Below, piece by piece: positions 11,801-21,886 of a stretch of 64,000 nucleotides of DNA; within the stretch, counting starts at the first letter, position 1, and each line of letters starts with the position of its first letter. The position numbers were made by a program, and so were the translations under genes. The notes below the pieces were generated by a model. The model was not told the DNA's origin. It saw only the letters and a program-made list of their open reading frames with translations, and searched no databases. The DNA comes from Capillidium heterosporum (taxonomy: Eukaryota > Entomophthoromycota > Entomophthoromycetes > Entomophthorales > Capillidiaceae), in NCBI GenBank assembly GCA_016630905.1, contig WBMQ01000012.1:62001-126000 (forward strand), in the 5' to 3' direction.

Positions 11801-12620
11801 GAGTAGGCCATCTTCATTCCATCTTCTAACAAGCTTGTTTCATCATCTCCTTCAAGTTGTTCAAAAGAAAAAGTTGGCAAAGCTTCAGGCACATTGTTTA
11901 GTTCTACGTTGTCCTCTAATAACTGGAATGTGTCTTTCAAAGTTACTTCAACTTTCGTTCCAGAGTTCAGCAGCGAATTCTTTATAAGGCAGCATAGCTC
12001 CATAGGGAGTAAGAGCTTTGAGTATTCCAAATACGAATTGACAAGGGGTAGTGAGTTGGACATAGCATTATCATTAAATATTTTTGCTTGCTCTAATACC
12101 TGTAGATGCTCAATTAATTTCTCCTTAAGTCTATTAACTGGAATAAGCATTTTGAATAACTTTATATATAAATAGAACGCAGCTTTAGTATGTATTTTTG
12201 AATTCTATTTTATTTAAACTTTGAAAAGTATAGTTTCTTTGTATGGAACTTCTTTCAATTATCTTCGATTCCAAACAATAGCATGATTAAGTCATATTCT
12301 AGTTAGTTACAATAGGGTACTGTTTTGTAAACGAACATTTTTTTAAACCCTCTTTTCTCTATAGCTAGTAAATGATAAATCGTTATTATATGTAAACCCA
12401 TCATTCCATTAATTGGCTATTATATTATAAAATACTAAAATAAATATATCCAACATGCGAAAGCTGGTGGATATCGATTGCAACCTGCTAATTTTATTTA
12501 TAAATCGAGATTAGTTATATATGTAAGTTATTTTCAGTGTGCGAAATATTGTTCTGCCAGAATGAACTCTCTAAAAAACCCAGTTTGTGCAAAAATCGTT
12601 CTTAAAAAATGGGCACTCTT
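8805..12620 (-). mobile_element. MULE (Mutator-like) DNA transposon, decayed, left arm
   Basis: Imperfect terminal inverted repeats flank a transposase pseudogene. The block containing GTTCTGCCAGAATGAA, then GTGCAAAAA and GTTCTTAA, occurs inverted at both sides (about 8921-8999 and 12541-12620). The outermost sequence on the low-coordinate side continues to about 8805 and recurs as an orphan at 1250-1358. Exact ends and the 8-11 bp target duplication typical of MULEs could not be fixed. Confidence 0.7.
9444..12150 (-). pseudogene. MULE transposase, broken into several frames (left arm)
   Basis: Read on the minus strand, the pieces follow the MULE order. There is a leading segment (12150 to about 11713). 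Next comes a FAR1-like zinc-binding segment with a YFRCNQY motif and C/H ligands ending GHSH (11544-11340). The start of the DDE core follows (SIDCTY near 10970), then a split core containing ILTDGNRQ (about 10800). Last is a 446-residue frame (10784-9444) with a SWIM zinc finger (CTCYYQNQTGLPCSHL) at about 10050-9990. Frames change at about 11570, 10960 and 10830 without convincing splice sites. One GT-AG intron of about 48 bases near 11690-11720 looks plausible. The protein would have cut and pasted the surrounding element; this copy is almost certainly inactive. The last 40 residues after the Lys/Gly-rich stretch are hydrophobic and may be read-through. Confidence 0.8.
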
Positions 12621-13067
12621 ATTCTATTGCACTAATTTGGAACCCAAGTTATTCTCAGGATTGAAAAGTTGAAGTGGAATTTAACAAAAAACAAACACCC
12701 ATATCTCAAATTAGAAAATATCTACAGCACTATTAACTTTCCCCAAATAAAGGTGTAGGTGAGCTATTCTAACCGAAAATTCCAGTTTCATGTCATCCCT
12801 TTGAAAAAACCCTTCAATTGATACACGAAACAAGCTACAATTTAAAGTAATACCAAAATGTTTAGCAGTCCTAGTTGACTACTAGAATAGCTTAATTGAA
12901 TGAATCGGAAGCCATTTTTATTCTAGGGTCCGATCTAATACAGTTGGCAAGGTTGTATTAGACGCAATGAAAATTTCTGGAAAATGAAACTAACCCAAAA
13001 CTTGAACTAAACCAAACTAGATTAAACTGAAAAAAGTACAATTTATTACACTAACAATTTTACTACT
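12621..13067. other. upstream region of the WOPR gene (left arm)
   Basis: No gene. Runs of AACTTGAACTAAACC-type purine-rich sequence precede the start codon at 13068. No TATA box is obvious. The mirror region is 51794-52240. Confidence 0.4.
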
Positions 13068-13787
13068 ATGCCATTATTCAAAGGGACAATCAACACCGTA
13101 TTCGACGCCTTCGTACTCATAGAAGCATCAAGGCGTGGTGAGATCAGCCAGATGACCAGCCGACCCAGCACCTACCAACGTATGATAACCCCAATCGAAG
13201 AAGGTACACTACTCATCTACGACGAAACTGAAACTGGTATTTTAAGATGGGTCGACTATAGGGTATGGCCACCTTCCAAATTTATCGATGGGTTTTTCCA
13301 TTACAGTCAGATCGAAATCAAAAAATATAGCAAGCCCAATCACAACAAGCATATGCTCTTTACCAAGGACACCCACGAGAAGATAAAGCATCGCATAGCC
13401 TGTGAGAAGAACCTTTTGAAGAAGTGCATATCAGGTATATCTGCTGATGGGCATACCTTCCACCTCGTACACTACCACCGCAACAACTTCGACATCCAAG
13501 TCCCCTTGAAATTTAGGGATATGGACAGCATCGTCGAAGCTGCTAAAAAGTACCAATACTACAAGTCGTTTCGGACTGGGTCCAAACTGTATAGTCAGCT
13601 GTTTTACCCCAAGTACAGTTTGTCGTTGAACTTGGTGAGTAGTGACGTCAATTCGATCGCCACTACACCGAGTATCTTGCTAGCAATTGAGAAAGTATTC
13701 GACAAAGTCATCCAGAATAACAACTTACAGTATAGGAAGAGGTTGGATATAGATACGCTTAAATTTTTAGATAGCCAGTTTAGATGA
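13068..13787 (+). CDS. WOPR-domain (Gti1/Pac2 family) transcription regulator
   Basis: This 239-residue protein contains the fungal-specific WOPR domain. Its first half (residues about 1-95) shows the family landmarks GTINTVFDAFVLIEASRRGE, RPSTYQR, EEGTLLIYDETETGILRWVD and VWPPSKF. The second half (about 120-160) has the ISADGHTFHLVHYH strand pair that answers to the family's ligand-like beta segment. Family members such as Wor1, Ryp1, Mit1 and Pac2 bind DNA and control morphological switching, sexual development or host-phase growth. This one lacks the long low-complexity C-terminal tail common in those proteins, so it is close to a minimal WOPR protein. The start is the first ATG and the frame is intact with no intron. 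It lies between the MULE and an LTR. An identical copy is at 51074-51793, so it is duplicated if the palindrome is real. Confidence 0.9.
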   Translation: MPLFKGTINTVFDAFVLIEASRRGEISQMTSRPSTYQRMITPIEEGTLLIYDETETGILRWVDYRVWPPSKFIDGFFHYSQIEIKKYSKPNHNKHMLFTKDTHEKIKHRIACEKNLLKKCISGISADGHTFHLVHYHRNNFDIQVPLKFRDMDSIVEAAKKYQYYKSFRTGSKLYSQLFYPKYSLSLNLVSSDVNSIATTPSILLAIEKVFDKVIQNNNLQYRKRLDIDTLKFLDSQFR

Positions 13788-13967
13788 TATACCAGGTACC
13801 TATTTATCTATTTTGTATAATTATATTTACCTTTTTCATCCCGTTTGTATTTAAGCATATTCTATACTTTAAAGTCGGCTATGGTTGCTTTTAGATTGCA
13901 CTTTTCTACTATGTACTAATATTTTTATAAAGATATTATTTTTTATCAAAAACTAGTTGAAATATCA

Positions 13968-14070
13968 TATTTTTAGGCTAAGCTGGAAAAATTGCAAACT
14001 AGTTAGCAAAAGTATTAGATCAATCTGGTAAAAATGTCAAGTCAATATAGCGAAATTAGCTGATAAAATT
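13968..14070 (+). repeat. dispersed MITE-like repeat, copy 2 (left arm)
   Basis: Diverged full-length relative of 2988-3090: the same opening TATTTTTAG and the same close GCGAAATTAGCT. Lies downstream of the WOPR gene. Confidence 0.55.
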
Positions 14071-14296
14071 GACCAAGTTATTAATTTAAATTTAAAGCTT
14101 GACTTTGTGCAAACAATGCTATATAAAAATTCAAAGTATATATTACTTGAGAATAGATATTATATAAATGCGTTTAAACTAATTAAATATGCAAAAGTAA
14201 AAATAATACTATACATATAAATGTTTATTTATTTAGTTATCAAAAGTAGTATTTTCTCCCTTTAAACAATTGGTGATGCTTTGATGCAATGCTTTA

Positions 14297-14945
14297 TGTA
14301 AAGTCCAAGGGGGTGCCGTTAGATCCAACTAATGATGACGCCATAATAGGAGCGTATAACATGAGAGATCGGGACAGTAGAGCCAATGCCGATCACAGCA
14401 TTGGTAATAGGAATCACCCAAAGGAGGTAAGTCCAAAGGGAAGCGAAGAAAGTTTGAGCGGAGTGAGCTAAGAGGGTATAGAAATCGAACCATATATTCG
14501 CACGATCTAATAACTAAAAGGCTGACCAGGAACAATACTTTATTCGTAGACAAAACAGATCAGGCTGTCGCAACAGCTATAGTTAATGGTTGAGATCAAG
14601 AGGTAACAGCTATTTAGAAAATGGCGAGGTGGAACGTTGTCAAGATACCGGCCTCCAATGGCATTCCAAGGGTTTAAATACCCTCTTGGTATCTTAATGC
14701 TATTGGTTGGTTATTAGTATTCCGATATCCAGATGCCATTTGATAAGGGTTGAAATCCTTATAGCTGAACTAAGGATATGGGAACAATACTCAAGAATAT
14801 CTAATAAGTAGAACAGATTTCTGATCAAAATTAGTTATATATGGCAAATGGGGACGTCAAGGATTAGTGAGAGAAAATTAGTGTGGCGTACAGAGAATTG
14901 GTCAATAACCTCATATTAGGAATTGTAACAATCAGGGTTGTTACG
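14297..14945 (-). mobile_element. solo LTR, family A, short form (left arm)
   Basis: On the minus strand it starts CGTAACAACC (first base changed from T) and ends ACTTTACA. The flanks are TAAAC and TAAAG (one mismatch), so a target duplication is probable. It sits directly beyond the stop codon of the CBM19-like gene: the duplicated TAAAC includes that gene's stop TAA. The LTR reading frame of family A is present but its start codon is mutated (ATATGG for ATGTGG) and it has an in-frame stop. Confidence 0.82.
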
Positions 14946-14947
14946 GT

Positions 14948-15358
14948 TTAGACACATTGTACATTCCCCTGCTTACCTAAACACTTAGTACCGTTGGCAC
15001 ATAGGCTGGAATGGTACTTCTTTATAAAGCACATAGCGATGGTACCTTCATCCATGCAGTATATTATTCCATCGATGCAATCTTTGGCTGGTGGTAAGTC
15101 AGTATTGGTAGGTTGGGATGGGGTAGATTTGGACTCGGCTTTACTTTGGCTAGGTTTTGGAGTGGGGGTAGGTTAAGGTTTAGGTCCGGGAGTAGGCTTA
15201 ACAATTAGCTTGGAACTGACACTAGGTTGAGGTTTGGACTGAGGCTGAGTGTCAACTTGAGTACCGTCAGGATCGATGGAGATGACGGGTTGGCTTTCAA
15301 AGTACTCCTTACTGTAGTCGTTTCTAAAGCCTTCTAGGAAGTGAGGGCTGCCCATCAA
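14948..15358 (-). pseudogene. secreted protein tail with Pro-rich linker and CBM19-like domain (left arm)
   Basis: The frame encodes about 61 residues, an in-frame TAA (15173-15175), then 74 more residues to a second stop. Order: a Tyr/Phe-containing segment (SPHFLEGFRNDYSKEYF), a Pro/Ser/Lys-rich linker that carries the internal stop, and a six-cysteine domain (CIDGIIYC, AMCFIK, LCANGTKC, VQC) with the spacing of CBM19 chitin-binding modules found at the C-termini of fungal chitinases and related enzymes. No catalytic domain and no signal peptide are present, so the 5' part is missing or is the unrecognised sequence upstream. The FAR fusion starts 64 bases beyond on the same strand. With the stop in the linker the CBM would not be made, unless read-through occurs. 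Confidence 0.6.
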
Positions 15359-15422
15359 GTTCTAAGCGCATCACCATCCTTGACATTTAAACTGGTACTT
15401 GGAGATTCCTCGTTTATAGTTT

Positions 15423-18400
15423 TCAATTTAGCTTTATAACTAGCTCGGGATGCAAGGTAGGGTGATGTGGCATGATGGCAGTTCTGAGTGATTCTAGTGC
15501 TAAACTAAATCTTCGACTACAGCTTTGGAAGCTGGGGAGCTCAACACCCTTCTTACAGTACCTATCCAAACTCGAATTCAACCTAGTAAAGTCGGTTTGG
15601 TTGGGTGATAGCGTTATCTTTGAGTTGACAGCAGTCAGCTTTATGAGACCGATTTGAGTTAGGATGGTGATTACACACATAATAGTAGTTTTATCGATGG
15701 CTTCGGGGTACCAACTGACTTTGAACTTGAAACTTTCCAGTAGGTTAGTTTGAACTAGCTGGATAAGTTGAGGAATAGTTATAGCATCCATACTGGGTAA
15801 AGTTTCGATAAGGCAGCTGGTGACCCAAGTGGCGTCGAGAACCTTATGGAAGAGGCTGGTTTCACATTGGGCGAGGTCCTGCTGTACTGAGTCTGTGTTC
15901 ATGATAACAGCATCCAAATCGCCAAGGTCGATGATCTGGATGACTTTATCCTTGACAAACTGCTTAGTCAGCGTCACGAAGTCTACACCCAGTACGGCGA
16001 TCTGTGGGAAGTGAGGGGTAGCAACAAGTTTAACTAGATTAAAAGCAGATTCTATCTGAGTTAGGTTTGGTAACGCTGCTTCAGCCAGCTCGATCTTGGC
16101 TTTGAAGAATGCAGCCAACCACAGAGCTCTTCCAGCAAATATATGCTTGATGGGGTCGATAAAAGTTTGTAGTTTCAAACAGTTGACTGGATCGACTTTG
16201 AGGTAGATATGTTTAGCCTTGATGTTGTTGTTCTCATCGAGCTTGATTTCAACTGTAGGTTTACCAATGACTTCCAAGGCAAAGGTTAGGACGGCAGTAG
16301 AATCCTCTTCACCCCAATCCAAGTTATAACCCAAGTTTATAACAGTGGATTGCATCTGTGATAATAGTGTACGGGCATGTTCGAATCTAATGCCGCCTAT
16401 CCTACGGAAACCACTGAGAATGATTGCCACCAAACTTACTGGGGATACTATACTGGATTGCAGCTGCAAGCTACGGAACATGTAGCTGGGATGGGTTAGC
16501 GTATGGTCATTCAAGTTCAAAGTTCGGAGGAGTTCGGTTTGCTTCAAAAGGGATTGAATATCTATGGCATTACCAAAGGCCAAGTGGATGCGACCCTTAC
16601 TACACAAGGTAGATGCTACCTTAGAGTTCCTTAAACCTAACTTCTGGGCGACGATGTGGTTGAGGTCCATAGATGCGTCGTAATTCAAACTGACAGGGAC
16701 CAACAGGTACTCGCTCAGATCCAAGTTGGATTTGGAGAGGAGATGGATCAGCGGTTCTAAAAGATCCTTGAAAGCTTTGGGTAAATTCCCGTCCAAGAGT
16801 CCTTCAACAGGGTTGGGGATAGGATCGGTCACCATAGGACCGAAGCTAGGGTGGTCAGGTCGGTCATCTAAAAATATAGCTACTGACGTCGACTTTAGCA
16901 GGTTAAAAGTGTAAGCAAGGTTGAGACATCGTTTGAGGTCAATATCGTTGAGATTTTTAAACAAACTTTTCCCATTGAGCTGGTCTTTCTCCAACTTATA
17001 GCCTAGAATTCGATCTACTCCTTCGACGGCTAAGGCAGGTAGCGGTAGTTGGTAATGGTTGAGGGCATGGCAAAGTACCGCAAAGTCCAAGTTACTAAAG
17101 TGAGTGGGCAGATAAATGACTTTGCTTTTGTTGGTGAGGCGATCCTTGAGTTTGAGTGCTTTACCCCGATTGCAATAGATAGGAGGGGCTCGTTGGCTGA
17201 TCCACAGACTCTCCTTTTCGAATGATTTGACTGGCATCATCCGTTCCACTTCGAATACATCCTTCAACGCCTCGGCTACTTTGTTATTATCGAGTAGCGA
17301 TTTGACGAAATCGGCATTCAAAAATTTTTCTCGTACCTCGTTGATCTGCATCTTGTCTATGGGGGGCGATAAGTTACCCAGTTCAATGGCGTCAAATTTG
17401 GGCTGTGATCCGCCACAATGCACGACTTTATCCCAACCCTCCAGCATCGGCAGTCTTATCGCCGGATCTTCGTTGAGGACAAAGTAGTGCATACCGTAGA
17501 CAAAGAAATTGATGTAGTTCTGCCAGGGCATGCGGACCAAGGCTGAAGAAGTAAATTGACTACTAATAACGTCGGTTCTATCTAATTGCTGAGCTTCCAA
17601 TTTGATGACCTGATCGGTCCGGAAGGTCCAGCTGTTACGCATGAAGTGCTGAAAGCAGTGAAACAGGAACTCCAACTTGGGGGCCAACTTCTCGATCTTA
17701 ATCGATTTGGTGGTATCACTGACCTTGGTCATCTTAGATAGGGCACGGAGCTGACACTGCTTCAAATATACAGCAGTTTGGTGCTCTACCTCGTCTTTTG
17801 GTTTATTGAAATGTGGTGGAAAGACGTTGGATTTAAGCGGAGGTAGCTTTTTCCAAGCCTCGACGACATCTCCACCGAACTTCTTCCAAGTGATGGGGTT
17901 CAACCCTGACGAGGCGGCGTGGTAGATCTTGGGATAGATTTTGTCGTCTCCGTCGATACCTAAATTCTCCTTGAGGGTACGGACTTTACGCGTTTGGTCG
18001 GCGAAAGGTAGGTCGAATAGGATACCTGGAGGCTTGAATTCAGCACAAGCTCGTATTGCCATATTGGCCAAATAGTCTACCGGGACAAGATCCAAGACGT
18101 TGGTGATTTGACCTGGCGTTGAATTCAAAACCCCTAGGCCAATGTACATCGCTATGGCGTTGGCAGCAGCTACTCCATCTACCCATCCCGGCAACGGATC
18201 CACCGCAGTTGAGGTTACGACGGTAGGTCGAACAATAGCCAAGGACCAGGCTGGTCGGCCAGTCTTTATCTCTCGAACTCGCATCGCTTCGGCTCGATTT
18301 ATTAGCAGGTTTTCAGCCAAAGATTTTGTAAAGGTATAGGTATTGGGGTAGACGGCAGTAACTTCCTTGGTTAAAGATTCAATGCGATCCAAGTCCATCC

Positions 18401-18983
18401 TTCGGATTTGTTCCACAAGCTGGCTGGGTTCTCCAAACACCATCGGGTAGATACGCTCGTATATCTGGTTCTCCTTACGGTTGCTGTTGACGTAAGCCGT
18501 AGAAATATGTACAAAGCCGACAAAATCCTTGCACTCATCACAGAGATTCAGAAGCTGGTCGGTACCCAAAGTATTTAAGGTTAGTGATCGGTCCAATCGC
18601 TCATTGAAGTCGACAGTGGCAGCACAGTGGATGACATATTGAATCTCTTTAGTTAACATACTTCGGTCGACTTGTGATATACCTAACCCTTCGAAAGCAA
18701 TGTCGCCCTCAACAGCTACCAGCTTTGACTCCAAAGTTGAAAATTGAGAGCCCAGCCTATCTTTCAAAACGTTGAATATTCGGTTGTTAATGACATCTTT
18801 CAATCGCTCGTTCAACGAAATTCCTTTTTTGCCTCGGATTAGACAGTATATCTTCTTAATGTGGGGGTAGTGGTCCCTTAATATGAGTTCGAGTATCGCT
18901 TTACCTACGAATCCGGTTGATCCGGTCAACAGTACGCTTTTGCCCTGCAAAAATGAGGTTGGTAGTGGGAAGTTGGTGACCAT
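15423..18983 (-). CDS. fatty acyl-CoA reductase / glycerolipid acyltransferase fusion (left arm)
   Basis: One uninterrupted 1186-residue frame. Residues about 12-330 form the NAD(P)-binding reductase domain of alcohol-forming fatty acyl-CoA reductases. The TGSTGFVG loop is at 20-27, HISTAY at about 159-164 and the catalytic pair Y216-x3-K220 in YTFTK. Residues about 350-470 correspond to the FAR C-terminal domain. Residues about 600-780 resemble the GPAT/DHAPAT acyltransferase family: the HxxxxD motif is H628-D633 in LPTHFSNLDF, and VPVSLNYD at 762-769 matches block IV. Block III (normally EGTRSR-like) is replaced by FLDDRPDHPSFG, so transferase activity is uncertain. The last 400 residues are unassigned. 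The reductase makes fatty alcohols from acyl-CoA. Pairing with a DHAPAT-like domain suggests ether-lipid or wax synthesis (inference). The C-terminus KLN is not a canonical peroxisomal signal. It is the longest intact gene here. Confidence 0.85.
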   Translation of the reverse strand: MVTNFPLPTSFLQGKSVLLTGSTGFVGKAILELILRDHYPHIKKIYCLIRGKKGISLNERLKDVINNRIFNVLKDRLGSQFSTLESKLVAVEGDIAFEGLGISQVDRSMLTKEIQYVIHCAATVDFNERLDRSLTLNTLGTDQLLNLCDECKDFVGFVHISTAYVNSNRKENQIYERIYPMVFGEPSQLVEQIRRMDLDRIESLTKEVTAVYPNTYTFTKSLAENLLINRAEAMRVREIKTGRPAWSLAIVRPTVVTSTAVDPLPGWVDGVAAANAIAMYIGLGVLNSTPGQITNVLDLVPVDYLANMAIRACAEFKPPGILFDLPFADQTRKVRTLKENLGIDGDDKIYPKIYHAASSGLNPITWKKFGGDVVEAWKKLPPLKSNVFPPHFNKPKDEVEHQTAVYLKQCQLRALSKMTKVSDTTKSIKIEKLAPKLEFLFHCFQHFMRNSWTFRTDQVIKLEAQQLDRTDVISSQFTSSALVRMPWQNYINFFVYGMHYFVLNEDPAIRLPMLEGWDKVVHCGGSQPKFDAIELGNLSPPIDKMQINEVREKFLNADFVKSLLDNNKVAEALKDVFEVERMMPVKSFEKESLWISQRAPPIYCNRGKALKLKDRLTNKSKVIYLPTHFSNLDFAVLCHALNHYQLPLPALAVEGVDRILGYKLEKDQLNGKSLFKNLNDIDLKRCLNLAYTFNLLKSTSVAIFLDDRPDHPSFGPMVTDPIPNPVEGLLDGNLPKAFKDLLEPLIHLLSKSNLDLSEYLLVPVSLNYDASMDLNHIVAQKLGLRNSKVASTLCSKGRIHLAFGNAIDIQSLLKQTELLRTLNLNDHTLTHPSYMFRSLQLQSSIVSPVSLVAIILSGFRRIGGIRFEHARTLLSQMQSTVINLGYNLDWGEEDSTAVLTFALEVIGKPTVEIKLDENNNIKAKHIYLKVDPVNCLKLQTFIDPIKHIFAGRALWLAAFFKAKIELAEAALPNLTQIESAFNLVKLVATPHFPQIAVLGVDFVTLTKQFVKDKVIQIIDLGDLDAVIMNTDSVQQDLAQCETSLFHKVLDATWVTSCLIETLPSMDAITIPQLIQLVQTNLLESFKFKVSWYPEAIDKTTIMCVITILTQIGLIKLTAVNSKITLSPNQTDFTRLNSSLDRYCKKGVELPSFQSCSRRFSLALESLRTAIMPHHPTLHPELVIKLN

Positions 18984-19886
18984 ATCTTGAAAATTTTAAT
19001 TTAGCTAGCTAAAGAAAACTCAAAGTTGGGTACACTCATCTATGTTAAATACCATTTCTTTTTAGTAGTTTAATTATACACGATGGTATCTATCTTGTAG
19101 CTTTGCTTGTACTAGGTTAAAAATGCTTTTAATGCTATTCACTGACCTACATACTTTGGGTGGTTCTCTATTTTACTGAAGGTAACCTCACGACCACCTA
19201 ATTGATTAATTGAATTGAGTGGAAAGCTCATAATGAGCTCGAGCCTAAAATTCTTGTACGGAATATTGGTGTCTAACATTACCACAGCCCTTACCATCCA
19301 AAGTTTTGGAAGTTATAGTTCAATATTCACATTTCAATTGTCCTCCGATACCTCTATGGTACGTATATATATACCTCAATTGTACTTGGAGCCTATATAT
19401 TTCTGAGGTTTCATTATAATGGGAATTACAATTGTAATTTACTACTAATTTATGTATCTTGAAAGTAGCTAAATATACATGTAGTAAAGTCATTAGACTT
19501 CTGTTTGCTTATAACTTGATCTGTTTCCTATTGACAAATACTCAGCTCGGCTAACCGGTAGTACATTTTCCTCTGACTGCAATCCACTTTCTAACTTTGA
19601 CACCTCTTCAATTTCAAATATTTTTAGAGCATCCTTTGTTTTTCACTAAAACCTTTAGAATCTGTATTTTATTTCCGAAATACACTCTTGGAAAATATAC
19701 CTACTCCCTACTCATCTAGTTTCACCATATCTTTGATTCGACAATATTAATTATATAATATACTTCTAGTTCACATATTTTCAAAAGATAAAACACTTTG
19801 TACTGATGATACAATTTATCGAATGTCTATATAAAACTAAAGATGAGGGCGTAAACGAAGATTCCTTTATGTTTTGAATTAAATGT
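18984..19886. other. divergent intergenic region between FAR fusion and LPMO pseudogene
   Basis: It holds the upstream regions of both flanking genes. TATATAAAAC at about 19828-19837 is a likely TATA box of the plus-strand LPMO relic. A 63-codon frame at 19215-19406 has a hydrophobic N-terminal part but no recognisable family, so I do not call it. Mirrored at 44975-45877. Confidence 0.4.
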
Positions 19887-20591
19887 ATGGTAAATTTAAG
19901 TTTAATTGTTGATATGCCTTCAACTAGCTATATCAAATTTTCAAATACAATGTCGATTTTCTTAGCTACTTCTCTACTACTGCTTTCAAGTACCTTCGGC
20001 TACATGTCCTTCAATATCCTGAAACCCTTACGCTTCGACCTATATCTCGGGTATCTATCCTCCGAAATCGACCCAGCCATGCGTTCACCGCTAGGTGGTA
20101 CTCTGAAATACCAATATTGCGATACCTCAGCTGATCTCATCTACTAAACTTACAAAGCTGGTTTTTTACATTGACACTGTCATCAGAGGTATATTTTTCC
20201 ACCAAGTGGACACTACCAGTACAGTATCTCTTACAGCAATCAGAACTTTGTAGTCTTGAAATTGGTGTTTAGTGATTGCATTTTCAACTCTTTAGAGCAT
20301 AAGGTTCACATACCTGAGGACGCATCCAAAAGTCAAGCGATCTTCGCCTGGTATTAGGTTCTCAGGGAAGAAAAATAAGGCTTCTACATGAATTGCGTTG
20401 ACATCACCATCAAAGGTGGCGAGGATGTAGGTAAGCCAATAGGCCCTAATATACTGGACACTAATGTCAACTACAGTCCCGTGTTTCTTGAATTTTACAA
20501 TCAAAATTGCAATCTATACTGCTATAAGAATCAATCAGCACTTTCTTTCGCATTCTACTATGAATCCATCATTGCACAAAATGATATTTAA
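19887..20591 (+). pseudogene. AA11-like lytic polysaccharide monooxygenase, decayed (left arm)
   Basis: One reading frame carries the family pattern from end to end but is broken by four stops (20145, 20172, 20355, 20376). A signal peptide (SIFLATSLLLLSS) precedes GYMSFNILKPLRF, YLGYLSSEIDPAMRSPLGG, then GHYQYSISYS, FVVLKLVFSDC, AIFAW and FYMNCVDITIKGG. This is the order seen in AA11-type/chitin-active LPMOs of zygomycete fungi. The mature N-terminal His that would form the copper brace (expected as HGYM) is Phe here, so the enzyme would be dead even without the stops. Functional members are secreted copper enzymes that oxidatively cleave chitin. A short frameshifted patch lies around 20150-20200. 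The lesions are identical in the mirror copy at 44270-44974. Family assignment rests on motif order, not on a search. Confidence 0.72.
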
Positions 20592-20681
20592 CCTGAAATC
20601 GTGGGATCTTCATTATAGAACTATTGGAGACAGTATCGGTAGGATAATAGGCTAGACTTTAGGAGTGCGAGGTATAGTATA

Positions 20682-21214
20682 TGTTGGCTGGTCGCCCTTG
20701 CCGAGTGTCTGGCCATTGGCTTGGACTTCTAGTTGAGTAGGCTCGGCCGAATTTGGTGAGTCCTTTGGCATGGGATGTGATATGTGTATTGTGTTGTGGG
20801 CTGGCTAATATAGACGCAGTTGAATTCTTTACAACCAATAAAAATACTCAACTCTTACTCCCTACAAAACCACTGGCTAGGAATCTTTAAACGTTTAATT
20901 AAACTAACCCTGCCTACATCTACGGGCTTAAAACCCTAGACCTGAAAACAACGAAGACCAAAATCCTCCATCAAAAGAAAAACTTATTTCTCTTTCTGTG
21001 CAAGCTTCAATATATATATTGTAACTCAGAAGAGGGTCATAGCTTGGTCACTTATAAGAATATTCTTTCTAATGAAGGGGGTAAGAATAAGAGAGATAAT
21101 GACACATGACTTGCAGCATTTTGTCATGCAGTGGCGCTGTTGTGAGTTACTTGTAAAAAAAGAAAAGTTGCCCAATAGTTTGATTTACGACTTAGCTAGA
21201 GATCTAAGTCGACA
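20682..21214 (+). mobile_element. solo LTR, family C (left arm)
   Basis: It runs from TGTTGGCTGGTCGCCC to AAGTCGACA with the C-family body. It is shorter than 61892-62810 because it lacks that copy's pyrimidine-rich section. The flanks GTATA and GTTTT do not match, so the insertion site was altered later or the LTR is recombinant. A 62-codon frame at 21072-21260 overlaps its end but is not conserved in the other C copies. Confidence 0.8.
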
Positions 21215-21277
21215 GTTTTTAAACTTATCGGTTGCATATACCGATGTATTCAAGTTATAGCCCCATTTGTATAAAGC

Positions 21278-21881
21278 TGTTGGGAAACGTCCACAAAGAA
21301 CGCTTATCAGCAGGAGTCAACCAGGCAGTAACGGTAGCCAGTACTCCATAAAGGCTAAGGAAGTTGACACAAAGGTTATACAGGGAGGATAATCGTGCCT
21401 GGAGTCGGATCCAGAGGCGGTGGGAAGACAGGACTACTTCGACCGTAGCCACGAGACTAAGGAATGTAATGTAGTCAAATACATTGTTTAGCTTGAGTTT
21501 TCAGATTCGGTTCAGTTCAGGTCAATGCAACTCTCGGTCTTGGAGGGATGCAAATTATCAGTTCTCAATTATACTACGCAGGGAGTCTATACTATGCCGA
21601 TAGCAGAAGAAAAATATCAAATGTTCAATACGTTTATTTAATAATTACTTGATCTACTACTAAGTTCACCGTGGGCCTTATATAGGTGACTTGTCTTTAG
21701 TAGTCAATATTCCAGATACTCATTTGGTTTTTCTGGGAGATAATCGTGATCGTTAAGGAGTGCAAGGAATGAGACATAGTGACTGCGGGGTTAATCACTT
21801 GATTCCTGTTATAAAGACATTTCTAGACTTGAATTCGGTTTATGAGTGAAACTACAGCTGATCTAGGAATATTTCCTTACA
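21278..21881 (-). mobile_element. solo LTR, family B (left arm)
   Basis: Minus-strand ends are TGTAAGGAAA and CCCAACA, with a perfect 5-bp duplication AAAGC (21273-21277, 21882-21886; GCTTT on the other strand). The family B reading frame is present near its 3' end (HRLWIRLQAR, SLYGVLATV). It is shifted at its beginning by a 5-base insertion (TTACA) relative to 59502-59520. Confidence 0.9.
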
Positions 21882-21886
21882 AAAGC

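Noticed and set aside
15472-18339. Several 60-86 codon frames opposite the FAR fusion
   Set aside because: Antisense shadows of a long, well-supported coding sequence; no family features.
19215-19406. 63-codon frame with a hydrophobic N-terminus
   Set aside because: No family resemblance, no promoter signal and no conserved paralogue. It could be a secreted peptide but nothing supports it.
21072-21260. 62-codon frame at the end of a family C LTR, suggesting that C also encodes an LTR peptide
   Set aside because: The corresponding part of the other C copies (217, 5102, 61892) has stops in all comparable frames.
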